This document shows positions 8,980-16,250 of a stretch of DNA of 20,224 nt, in pieces. The notes beneath the pieces are model-generated. The model ran no database searches. It had not been told where the DNA came from and saw nothing but the letters and a program-made list of their open reading frames with translations. The DNA is from Nemertoderma westbladi. Lineage: Eukaryota; Xenacoelomorpha; Nemertodermatida; Nemertodermatidae. The DNA is taken from positions 1-20,224 of the forward strand of contig JAUCBJ010003288.1 of the NCBI GenBank assembly GCA_032718475.1, given 5' to 3'. The translations under genes and the position numbers were made by a program. Each line of letters begins with the position of its first letter. Within the stretch, counting starts at the first letter, position 1.

Positions 8980-9337
8980 CGGTGATACTGAACAATTTGA
9001 AGTGTTATGGGGCGTCCACCAAGGAGACACACTTGCACCATTCTTGTTCATTATTGTGGTTGACTATGTTCTACGCATGTCCTTAGATCATTATAATGAT
9101 GATGGGGTGATGATAACTCCACCTACTGGCTCCAGAAGTCGAGGAAATCCTGCCAAGTACCTAACTGATCTAGACTTTGCTGATGACTTAGGAGTACTCT
9201 CAGAATCATTAGAGGGAGCCCAACGGCTCCTCAGCTCATTAGAACATGCTGCTTCTAGTGTTGGTCTTTTTATTAACTCCAGAAAGACCAAAATTTTGAC
9301 AGTTAACTTTGAAAGTCCTCAGCAAGTAAGCGGATGA
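8970..9337 (+). pseudogene. LINE reverse transcriptase, motifs B to D
   Basis: In the frame that is +1 relative to the preceding segment, this reads STVDGDTEQFEV, then motif B QGDTLAPFLF (from 9020), motif C LDFADDL with FADD at 9176-9187 (the catalytic Asp pair), and motif D around VGLFINSRKTKIL. A stop at 9335-9337 ends the frame; a further one-base shift brings the C-terminal region back into register. Catalytic residues of motifs A and C are all intact, so the inactivation is by frame lesions. Confidence 0.85.
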
Positions 9338-9948
9338 GCATAAGCTCAAAGGATGGTATGCTTAGCATGTGGACGACTTCTGTTACCTGGGATCATGGAT
9401 CCGGAAGTCAGGTGAGGACCTTCGAATACGTAAGGGAAAGGCATGGGCAGCCTTGAATAGGCTTTCCAGGATTTGGAAGTCACCGAGAATTAATCGGAAA
9501 CTTAAGGTCCGATTATTTAGAGCAGCAGTAGTTCCAGTACTCCTCTACGGGAGTCCATGCTGGGCTCTAACTGCTGAGGACACCAAATCTCTGGATGGCA
9601 CATTCACAAGAATGCTACGCCAGGTTCATTGTGTCAAGTACAATGCACACATCTCCAACCAGACACTATATAACATTGGAGGTGTCTCATTGGTTCCCCC
9701 AAGCTTGACACTAGAACAAAATCGCCTCCGCTTTGCAGGACATTGCTTTTGCCATGAAGACCAGCCAGTGCATAATCTTGTACTTTGGCAGCCTCATGGA
9801 GTGAATAAGCATGGTGGACAGCCCATGACTTTCTTGAGACGCATCTTAAAGGACACTGGCCTTGAAGATGCGGATGATCTAGCATGATGCGGGTGATAGG
9901 GAGTTGTGGCGGTGCAATTTTGTTGACAAGCCGGCACAGCATTCTTAA
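9338..9948 (+). pseudogene. LINE C-terminal region after RT
   Basis: After a TAG at 9363 the frame reads VDDFCYLGSWIRKSG, then KVRLFRAAVVPVLLYGSPCW, TRMLRQVHC and a final RLRFAGHCFCHEDQPV. These are the usual conserved blocks after the thumb in RTE/I-like LINE proteins. A stop at 9885-9887 follows DADDLA, but in the next frame (9895-9945) the residues DRELWRCNFVDKPAQHS look like the true C-terminus, ending at TAA 9946-9948. No RNase H domain is seen. Confidence 0.75.
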
Positions 9949-9978
9949 AAATGCAGCTGCAATGCAGCATGCCGATCC

Positions 9979-10005
9979 TAGTAGTAGTAGTAGTAGTAGT
10001 AGTAG
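9979..10005 (+). repeat. (TAG)9 microsatellite, probable LINE 3' tail
   Basis: Nine consecutive TAG units follow a short 3' UTR that begins after the LINE stop at 9948. Simple-repeat tails in place of poly(A) are usual for several LINE clades. The preceding sequence contains the palindrome TGCAGCTGCA. The tract is taken as the 3' end of the element. Confidence 0.8.
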
Positions 10006-10572
10006 TTGAGGTGGGTATGTAGCATCCCAGATCTGTATGCATGAGAATTACCCTAATTCTACTGCTAACTTTCCATAATGTCACCATAGCAACAACCACG
10101 CTAGAATTAGAAGCGAGTTAAAAGAACAATAGAAAGCTTGCCCCATTGAATAGCATACGGAATAAATAGCACACTGCTAGTATCCAGGGATACATAATAA
10201 TAACGTGGAATTCTGGAAGGCACTTGACTAACGGACAAATGGCCCGAGTGTGTACAATTTGTGACAGTTGTGTGGAATTTGTGCGTTTATAGGTGAATGT
10301 TACTACTAAAGTGTGTTTACAGTAGCGAGTCGCAGTTGTGAAAGTAGCCCTACCTCTGCAGTAAGAACCTGAAGTAAATCTAAGCCCTTGGGACGGACAG
10401 TGGAGTGACTCGCGCTGGTTATTGTGGTCGTTGTGTAGCTACTACGTCAGCGATAGGCACAGCAACGACAGTACATCAGCGCTGAGGATCTTGCGCTGTC
10501 CGGGGGTATTGAGGGGTAGGCAGCGACGACCGCTAGCCTAATTATAATTAATTATAATATCGATAAACTCAT
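10006..10572. other. Upstream region of the unrecognised long gene
   Basis: No gene is supported. The first half is AT-rich, and 10320-10530 is more GC-rich with many CG dinucleotides (cgagtcgcag, gactcgcgctgg, acgacagtacatcagcgctg). An AT-rich stretch (ataattaattataatatcgat) then leads directly to the ATG at 10573. It plausibly holds the promoter and 5' UTR of the downstream gene. No long terminal repeat shared with the 3' side of that gene was found by eye. Confidence 0.4.
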
Positions 10573-11205
10573 ATGGCAGCTATGACGGAGTTGATAGAAG
10601 ATGATCTTGGTATCAGGGAGCGATATACCCTACCATTGCAAGCGTTTGTTGATAGTTTAATACGCGGCGACGCTAGTCCAACTACTACGGAGGACGATGG
10701 CCGTTATATCGAACTGCCAATGTCAAAGGAACAACTCACGTGTGAATTGGACTATAGAAAATTCACCGCTCGCTATACGCATCGTAATGGTACGTATATG
10801 GACTTCTTAACTACTGGTCATCCTATCGATTTACACGATACGGACGATGTAGACACCGAAAGGGAAATGGTTCTATTTAAATATCATACCCAGCGGAGTC
10901 GGAACGATAAACCGAGAATCGAACACGAGAATTCTATTCGAAACCGACTCGAAAGAGAAGACGTTGAAGAGCCGGATAAACGTAGTGACTTCAACGAATA
11001 TCTGGAATTCTTGAGAGAAACATATCTCAATATTGCCAGTCAACAAAATCTAGAAACTCGATATCCTCAAGGTATACATCATGACCCTATGATAGAACTC
11101 AAACGGCTCTATTTCACTATGATGTATCTTACCGCCGATCGACCGCTACCTGTTGTCCCGGATAGCTTCGAACAGATGGAGGAATATTGTAAAACTGGAG
11201 AATGA
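10573..11205 (+). CDS. Unrecognised gene, segment 1 (N-terminal, frame 1)
   Basis: 210 codons ending at TGA 11203-11205. The protein is charged and mainly hydrophilic, with an Asp/Glu/Arg-rich centre (DVDTEREMVLFKYH, REDVEEPDKR) and no signal peptide or membrane segment. The natural continuation of the protein is in frame 2 from the AAAA run at 11191, so the last few codons here are probably out-of-frame. No homologue recognised. Confidence 0.6.
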   Translation: MAAMTELIEDDLGIRERYTLPLQAFVDSLIRGDASPTTTEDDGRYIELPMSKEQLTCELDYRKFTARYTHRNGTYMDFLTTGHPIDLHDTDDVDTEREMVLFKYHTQRSRNDKPRIEHENSIRNRLEREDVEEPDKRSDFNEYLEFLRETYLNIASQQNLETRYPQGIHHDPMIELKRLYFTMMYLTADRPLPVVPDSFEQMEEYCKTGE

Positions 11206-11743
11206 TCACCCGCGTTTCCCCTACAGGACGTGCGTCTTTGGTATTATTGCGATGAATGCCCTAGACCCAACCAGCAAACGGAAAGACATATTACATCCGC
11301 GGAGACGTTGCGCTAAACACAGTTTTACTCGCTATACTTACGGGAGTTTCGAGCGAAACTTGTTCGATGTATCACCTACACTCGCTCGACTCAAACGATC
11401 CCTAAATAAACCCATGATCAGAGTTCCGGAATACTTGGTCAGACCTCCTCATTCCCTAGTGAGACCTCAAACTCTTGATCCTAATAGTATAACGGATCCT
11501 CTTGAACTGTACTCACTGTTCAAAGATCTTGTGTTACCCGAACAATTAATCGGTGGCACTCTGGTAGTGGGCTCTCTAGATATTCGCCCTTCCTACCTAG
11601 CCGGATTGGGACGCGGACATCTAATATCGCCGTTCAACCTGTACAATCGTCCCGGTTTAACCCCGATACAACCCATCACCGAAGTCGAGGAGAGCGTTGT
11701 ACGAAACGCATTAGACGCTATTCGGCAGAAGATCGGAAAATAA
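11195..11743 (+). CDS. Unrecognised gene, segment 2 (frame 2)
   Basis: The open frame runs earlier, from 11153, but its first 40 bases overlap segment 1 in another frame; the useful coding part begins at the AAAA run. The visible protein includes ENDHPRFPYRTCVFGIIAM, RLKRSLNKPMIRVPEYL and RGHLISPFNLYNRPGL. It ends KIGK then TAA (11741-11743), but the same frame stays open directly after the stop. No known domain seen. Confidence 0.6.
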   Translation: MENDHPRFPYRTCVFGIIAMNALDPTSKRKDILHPRRRCAKHSFTRYTYGSFERNLFDVSPTLARLKRSLNKPMIRVPEYLVRPPHSLVRPQTLDPNSITDPLELYSLFKDLVLPEQLIGGTLVVGSLDIRPSYLAGLGRGHLISPFNLYNRPGLTPIQPITEVEESVVRNALDAIRQKIGK

Positions 11744-12565
11744 ACTTATGATTGTTTAGAGAAACGCAAATTGCAGCAACAAGTCCAAGCGGTGAAGGAA
11801 TTGGCCTTACCCCAGTTCGATCGAGAAATCCAGAACCTCGAGGAAGACATCGAACTTGGACGAACCTACTCTCTGCAAGAGTTTTTGGACGAACGCTTCC
11901 AACAACAAGCGGAGGAAAATCAGCTTGAGGAGAAGCATATCGAAATGGACGAGAGAGAAGAAGCAGCTTTAGCCCAGCCAGAAGCTCAAATCCTTATGAC
12001 TGATCTCTATTCCAAAACCATCATTCATCCTTCGATGGTTCCCCATTTCGGAGACAAACTCTTCGCTACGGTACAACCCCAACCGGTTGATATCAACCTA
12101 AGATCTCGAGATCTTATCGCTGACGCTCCTATGTTGCAACGTCCGCCAATCGAGGCCGCTCGTGTCGACGGTATACTCGTTGAACCTCCGGACAATCGAG
12201 CGGATCTTGTCCGTCGTATGGTACACAAGGTCAACATATGCGCTAGACCTTTACCGAACTCGTTTTATGGGATCAAAGACCACCCTTATTATGTCAATCT
12301 AACTCAATATTATATGGTAAAACCAGAAGATCCTACACATAGTCTAAGGTTTCTACCACTAATAAATCCCCTCGATCTTGTCGAACTCGAGCAGCTGCAG
12401 AAACATCTTGATCAGTTAGTGAAAGTAAACTCATTCAGAAAACCCTACAATGTTTCCAGAATAGAGAAGGATATAATGCCTCCGTATAATCTCGATGGAT
12501 TTATTAAAACTCGATTAGTCCACTGGAATCTCGACGTGTTATTCGAGGAGGAGAGAATACAATGA
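11744..12565 (+). CDS. Unrecognised gene, segment 3 with Gln/Glu-rich helix (frame 2)
   Basis: Open from the codon after TAA 11743 (TYDCLEKRK...) to TGA 12563-12565. The first 80 residues are rich in Q, E, L and A (QQQVQAVKELALPQ, then EENQLEEKHIEMDEREE), likely helical and possibly coiled coil. The remainder is mixed (PMLQRPPIEAARVDGIL, SFYGIKDHPYYVNLTQYY). No ATG stands at the start of the segment, so independent translation from here would lose its first part. That favours one interrupted gene over several small ones. Confidence 0.6.
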   Translation, partial: TYDCLEKRKLQQQVQAVKELALPQFDREIQNLEEDIELGRTYSLQEFLDERFQQQAEENQLEEKHIEMDEREEAALAQPEAQILMTDLYSKTIIHPSMVPHFGDKLFATVQPQPVDINLRSRDLIADAPMLQRPPIEAARVDGILVEPPDNRADLVRRMVHKVNICARPLPNSFYGIKDHPYYVNLTQYYMVKPEDPTHSLRFLPLINPLDLVELEQLQKHLDQLVKVNSFRKPYNVSRIEKDIMPPYNLDGFIKTRLVHWNLDVLFEEERIQ

Positions 12566-13180
12566 TATGGAGATGTAGAGACGTATACTACACGGTATCT
12601 GAAGTATAGGGATCTACCTAACGCTAGCGAATGCGCCACCTTGTGGCATCCAGTGGGGATGACCCTAGAAAACGCCACTAAAGAGTGGAACGAAACTCTT
12701 AACGTTATCGAAATGTATGGAGTTGTCACTTACGATAACGAAGGTAGCGTTCCGGTTGGAGAACTGGGAACTACGTGCATGATACATATACGAGGACTAG
12801 CTGGTTCTACCCACGTGTTTACTCGAGCGTGTTCCGACGTGATTGATTATTCTTTTGAGACTCTCACCGAGATACAAAAGAAACTCCGACATGGACAATT
12901 CGAACTCGCGCAGCGTTACATCACCGACACCGAGCGTAAACCGGCCATGGGTATAGATGGATCGATGTTACCCCAGCCCGTGCTCGAGATGTTGTTTAAC
13001 GAAAGAATCCTTAAAATCGGCTCAGCTGTTTATGGAGATCTCCAAAACGACTTCAGGAACATGGAGAATATCCCATATCCTTTCGTAGATACCCAGCTGA
13101 TTGCTCCCTGGGCAGAAGGCCGAGGTTTCTTCCGAACTATGTATGCCAATACACCCAGCGGCATCAATAAAGTACAATGA
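12566..13180 (+). CDS. Unrecognised gene, segment 4 (frame 2)
   Basis: Open from 12566 (YGDVETYTTRYLKYRD) to TGA 13178-13180. The segment includes WHPVGMTLENATKEWNETL, GLAGSTHVFTRACSDVIDYS, ITDTERKPAMGIDGSML and LIAPWAEGRGFFRTMYA. It ends INKVQ before TGA, and the frame again stays open beyond. Soluble composition, no transmembrane helix. No homology recognised. Confidence 0.6.
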   Translation, partial: YGDVETYTTRYLKYRDLPNASECATLWHPVGMTLENATKEWNETLNVIEMYGVVTYDNEGSVPVGELGTTCMIHIRGLAGSTHVFTRACSDVIDYSFETLTEIQKKLRHGQFELAQRYITDTERKPAMGIDGSMLPQPVLEMLFNERILKIGSAVYGDLQNDFRNMENIPYPFVDTQLIAPWAEGRGFFRTMYANTPSGINKVQ

Positions 13181-14836
13181 ACCTCCATCGGACATCTTGC
13201 CTTCCAAGAATACGGATGGAATTTCAAAGTCGGAAACCCTATCAACTATCAACAAGTATATGGAGATCATTATTCTCGATTATACTTCGACGGACCATTG
13301 ACCGCACCTGGCGTCGTGTATAGCTTCATGAGTGTTCCACTTCGTCCCTCATTAGCTATATACACTATCTTCGAGAACGCCGCACTTGCCGGTTGGCTAG
13401 CCGATGTGTGCAGTCGTACTATACGCGCCCATCCCTTAATACTTGGAACCAAACTCGCCAAGCTAGATGAACACAATAAATTCATCCGCTTCGAATGCTT
13501 TAGGCGCTTTCTGACTCTGTTCCGTAACGTTGATAGTCAGTTCAAGGACCGCGCTCTGACCAAGCTCAGCCTAAGAGACTCAGCTGCTGAGAAGTTAGAC
13601 AGCGCTGGATTCGCCATTTTCAAGGACGTTTGTATACAGAACTTACATTCCTCTGTTATACAAAGACCTCGAATCCCCACGGGTTATTCTATCGTGGAAG
13701 TTCAGACACTGGGTTCGCTTGAGGAGACAGCCACACCTACCTCAGCTATGCAATTGGAAGACGAACCAATATGCTTAGAATCCGAGGAGATTCAGCCCAC
13801 AGCGCCCCGGAGCAGTGACAACGACTACGTCCTGGAATGGTATCAAGGTCCACAATGTCTCACCGCGTACGATTATCGGCATGCCAATTATGTCTCTAGG
13901 AAACGTTGCCGATTATGCGCATCTCGAGACCATTTCACCCCGGTGGACTCCAACGTACCCTGCTCCTACTTCCATGAACAGCCTACGATGGAGATCTATT
14001 GTGCGTATTGTAGACTCAATAACTTGCACATTTTCGCAGTCTGCCCCCAATTTATGACTCAATGCCATCATTGTCAGTTTAAAGGACATGCAAGTTTTGA
14101 TTGCCCGTTCAACCGAGATCTGGAAAGCGTAGATGAAATGATTACCCTACGCTACATTCGAGCCTGGGAAGCGAACGCGGATCTACATTGTGAGTCACGT
14201 CATCGATATTACCCTGGACGTGCTTATGAAGGAGTTTATGCATTCCACCCGTATCTATTCGCGTCCGTTGAACAAAAATCTCGCACACCGAGTTACGAAC
14301 TAATGAAGCGTGTTGGCGAGAATATTTCGACCAAATTTGTTCGTAAATATCTCAGGAACATTAATCCCAATGATCTTAATTCCTATAACTTGATCAACTT
14401 CATTCGTCAAGATCCGGAATATGGTGACTTGTTCATCAACTCGCATCCAGAACTACAGGAAGTTCATAGACGACCCTATGAATATAGAGCCCGAGAACGC
14501 AAGTTAGAAAGAACCATCAAACCGAGGAAATTTCTCACTACTCACGGTCCACCTACCGCTCTCGTGCAGACGAATCGTCAGGGACCAGTAAGAGCTGCTG
14601 TCTTGAAACGCGCTCTGAAGGTTGTTCGACCTCGCTCCACTGAGGTTAACAACGATCAACCGGGTACCTCGACCGGCGGATACACCGACCGTAATCCTAA
14701 ACCTTCCGATGCAATTGTATTGCACCCTTCACCTAGGAGTTATAGCCCTCCTAGTAAAGTGGCTCACCCCAAAGAGAAAAGGACTCTTGCTAGCCTCAAA
14801 AAACTGCGTAAACGCCGTTCGCGTAAGAAGGACTAA
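13181..14836 (+). CDS. Unrecognised gene, segment 5: Cys/His clusters and basic C-terminus (frame 2)
   Basis: Open from 13181 (TSIGHLAFQEYGWNF) to TAA 14834-14836, about 551 codons. An Ala/Leu-rich helical part (IFENAALAGWLADVC) and an acidic Ser/Thr/Pro-rich linker lead to three Cys/His clusters (13907-14104). Then comes a charged region (RYIRAWEANADLHCESRHR, RKLERTIKPRK) and a basic tail (KEKRTLASLKKLRKRRSRKKD at the end) that looks like a nuclear or nucleolar signal or a nucleic-acid-binding tail. The third cluster fits the canonical zinc knuckle CX2CX3GHX4C, typical of single-stranded nucleic acid binding in Gag-like, LINE ORF1 and RNA-processing proteins. Confidence 0.65.
   Translation, partial: TSIGHLAFQEYGWNFKVGNPINYQQVYGDHYSRLYFDGPLTAPGVVYSFMSVPLRPSLAIYTIFENAALAGWLADVCSRTIRAHPLILGTKLAKLDEHNKFIRFECFRRFLTLFRNVDSQFKDRALTKLSLRDSAAEKLDSAGFAIFKDVCIQNLHSSVIQRPRIPTGYSIVEVQTLGSLEETATPTSAMQLEDEPICLESEEIQPTAPRSSDNDYVLEWYQGPQCLTAYDYRHANYVSRKRCRLCASRDHFTPVDSNVPCSYFHEQPTMEIYCAYCRLNNLHIFAVCPQFMTQCHHCQFKGHASFDCPFNRDLESVDEMITLRYIRAWEANADLHCESRHRYYPGRAYEGVYAFHPYLFASVEQKSRTPSYELMKRVGENISTKFVRKYLRNINPNDLNSYNLINFIRQDPEYGDLFINSHPELQEVHRRPYEYRARERKLERTIKPRKFLTTHGPPTALVQTNRQGPVRAAVLKRALKVVRPRSTEVNNDQPGTSTGGYTDRNPKPSDAIVLHPSPRSYSPPSKVAHPKEKRTLASLKKLRKRRSRKKD
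13907..14104 (+). other. Three consecutive CCHC-type zinc-binding clusters
   Basis: Cluster 1 (13907-13963): C-x2-C-x4-H-x9-C, CRLCASRDH then C. Cluster 2 (14000-14044): C-x2-C-x5-H-x4-C, CAYCRLNNLHIFAVC. Cluster 3 (14063-14104): C-x2-C-x4-H-x4-C, CHHCQFKGHASFDC, with the Gly before His expected of true zinc knuckles. All spacing residues are intact even though stops lie upstream. The three together form a likely RNA or DNA contact region. Confidence 0.7.
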
Positions 14837-14911
14837 CTGTTTAGAGTATTTTTATATTTTAGAAACTGTGATTTTTTATATTTTATAGAATTAAATCCCA
14901 TTTTCTGGGAG
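14837..14911. other. 3' flank of the unrecognised gene
   Basis: AT-rich sequence directly after the stop at 14836, with T-rich runs and a small stem TCCCA/TGGGA around a TTTTC loop near 14897-14910. No clear AATAAA signal. It is the presumed 3' UTR, and the 49-bp repeat begins immediately after it. Confidence 0.35.
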
Positions 14912-15058
14912 CGGTGTAAAAGCTTTTGCGGATATAACAAGTCATTTTCTCCGCAATATACCGTGTAAGTGTTTTAGCGGACATAACAAGCCATTTTCTC
15001 CGCAATGTACCGTGTAGGTGCTTTAGCGGACATAACAAGCCATTTTCTGCCACAATGC
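14912..15058 (+). repeat. Three-copy 49-bp tandem repeat
   Basis: Three units at exact 49-bp spacing, with GCGGAYATAACAAG at 14928, 14977 and 15026. Each unit continues YCATTTTCTCCGCAAT then RTACCGTGTARGTGYTTTA. The third unit breaks down after CATTTTCTGCCACAAT. The word GCGG...CCGC gives each unit a short inverted pair. Location directly behind the long gene suggests a 3' UTR or downstream element, but the function is unknown. Confidence 0.85.
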
Positions 15059-16106
15059 GCCTAATACTCTAAAAGACTGGAACTCAGATGACGAAATCTG
15101 TCAGCTGATTTACTGTAAACGTGGAACATCTCTTTGTTCAGCTCGCTCAGCCAATCAGAGCGATTTTCATTTTATCTTGTACAGAGGCCTACGGAAAACC
15201 GCGCAATGCATTACGGTCTTTGTTTACCTTTTTCTGAGCCTCGGAACATCGGCTTGGAAATTCTTCTGTACTTCTGTAGAAGTTTCAGACTTTGGCCAAA
15301 CATTAGACGTCTTTGATTATAGGAACGTAAATCTATTATCTGGCCCTACTGGATACACTGCGGTACTGTGCAACTCATACCTGAATAACACATATTAAAC
15401 TGACTTTTCACTGCATTATTTACTTCTGCTTACTGTCTGTTATTAATTGTTGTATATTGTTGGATATGTTGTTATATTTGGAGAATACCGATAAATAATA
15501 ATAAACCCCCAATCTTCTTGATTACTGAAGGTAAGAGGGACCGGTTACCTGTATCAATTGCGACTTACATTATAGTGGTTTTTGTGTGAATTAAATGCTA
15601 TTTCATAATCCCTACATGTGTCAGTTGCTATCCTTCTTATATATGATCAAATTCAGTGACGGTCGGCAGATCAATGTGAAGCAGTGTGAAATCGTGTGCA
15701 GTAGTGTGACAGATAATAAAGCATCTCCTTAAGAATCAGCTATTTATGAAACTCAGTTAGCCATCTAGTTGTGTTTAGTATAAGTCATAACTCTGTTTTT
15801 ATACTTAAAGTGCCACGTCCTAAAGGAACTGTTAATATTTCCCCGAAAGTAAGTAATATTGTCAAAATGTAACGATCAATCGAATAATACAGTAGGTCTG
15901 CAACGCAATAACTTCAAAGCACCCGAATCCAGTCTCCCTTAACTGTGGGTGAACGATCGCGCATAGACTGGCTTCGGCTAATGTTACTTCATGTGCACTA
16001 AATAATTGTTATAGGCTAAAGTCGATTTATAAACAATAGGACACCTAAAATTGGCAGGTTAAACTGCTAAAGGTCTGAAAGCGCGAACACGCTGCCTTAA
16101 TGGTTT
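15059..16106. other. Intergenic DNA without supported gene
   Basis: No gene is supported. One CCAAT-type word (AGCCAATCAGAG, near 15149) sits inside the inverted pair CGCTC/GAGCG. A segment near 15440-15510 (ttggatatgttgttatatttggagaataccgataaataataataa) looks like a possible LINE 3' end, but no coding part remains to confirm it. The open frame at 15177-15398 has no family features and is not called. Confidence 0.4.
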
Positions 16107-16154
16107 TCTATGGGATCCGCGTTTTACAAATTTGTATAATGCGGATACCATAGA
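16107..16154. repeat. 48-bp near-perfect palindrome
   Basis: The sequence is self-complementary around 16130/16131: 21 of 24 positions pair, with a central perfect TACAAATTTGTA. The outer arms read CTATGGGATCCGC and GCGGATACCATAG. It could fold as a hairpin without a loop in single strands or mark a foldback element. It opens the GGATCC cluster that follows. Confidence 0.75.
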
Positions 16155-16162
16155 CTATTATT

Positions 16163-16250
16163 GGATCCGCGGATCCGTGGTTTCTAGGATCCGCGGATCC
16201 TACTGGGATCCGTCATTGCTTCTATGGTATCCGCAACAGGATCCGCGGAT
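16163..16250. repeat. Cluster of GGATCCGCGGATCC palindromes
   Basis: The 14-bp palindrome GGATCCGCGGATCC occurs at 16163-16176 and 16187-16200, with 12 of its 14 bases at 16239-16250. GGATCC itself occurs seven times between 16113 and 16244. A second copy of the outer arm of the preceding palindrome (CTATGGTATCCGC) is at 16222-16234. This is a local nest of related palindromes and probably part of one repeat family. No ORF is present. Confidence 0.75.

Larger units (their letters stand above)
6360..10005 (+). mobile_element. Degenerate non-LTR retrotransposon (LINE, EN-RT type)
   Basis: A LINE copy with a structured leader (about 6366-6752), an ORF with an N-terminal extension, an apurinic/apyrimidinic-like endonuclease, a reverse transcriptase, a conserved C-terminal region and a 3' (TAG)9 tract. 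The reading frame changes near 7165-7218, 7710, 8970, 9330 and 9888, with a stop at 9363, so the copy is dead. RT motif A is FVDLFKAFDS, motif B QGDTLAPFLF and motif C LDFADDL. The style (YLGSWI, then LLYGSPCWALT) is of the RTE/I-like broad group; I cannot fix the clade. The 5' boundary is uncertain, and the 3' end is placed at the end of the TAG tract. Confidence 0.85.
10573..14836 (+). pseudogene. Unrecognised long coding region (about 1,420 codons), zinc knuckles, interrupted by one frame slip and three stops
   Basis: I do not recognise the family. A single coding track runs from ATG 10573 to TAA 14834-14836. It needs one frame change at AAAA (11191-11194) and passage through in-frame TAA 11741-11743, TGA 12563-12565 and TGA 13178-13180. 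After the slip all parts are in the same frame. Around 1,200 codons with only three stops cannot be a random frame. Visible features: an acidic, charged N-terminal part, a Gln/Glu-rich helical stretch (about 11771-11990), three Cys/His clusters (13907-14104) and a Lys/Arg-rich C-terminus ending KKLRKRRSRKKD. No RT, integrase, protease or polymerase motifs were seen. Base style (CGA, GAA, TCGA words) is uniform along it. It could be a recent pseudogene, a recoded gene, a domesticated or selfish-element gene, or a gene with assembly errors. A second ATG at 10582 has a better context (G at -3) than the first. Confidence 0.7.

Noticed and set aside
6366-9969. Shared 9-mer ATGCAGCAT near both ends of the first LINE
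   Set aside because: Nine bases over a 3.6-kb interval is too weak to call a terminal repeat.
12563-13180. Selenocysteine or classical readthrough at the TGA codons
   Set aside because: The contexts TGA-T and TGA-A are not strong readthrough contexts, one stop is TAA, and no SECIS element could be identified by eye. Kept only as an alternative within the main finding.
11205-13297. Introns between the segments of the long coding region
   Set aside because: After the first slip all parts stay in one frame and coding continues directly through each stop; no GT...AG pair is needed or evident there.
15134-15398. Overlapping short + strand open frames
   Set aside because: No family motif, short length, and no coding-like composition.
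10090-15800. LTR retrotransposon with the long gene as gag
   Set aside because: No direct repeat was seen between the two flanks, and no primer-binding site, polypurine tract, RT, protease or integrase was found.
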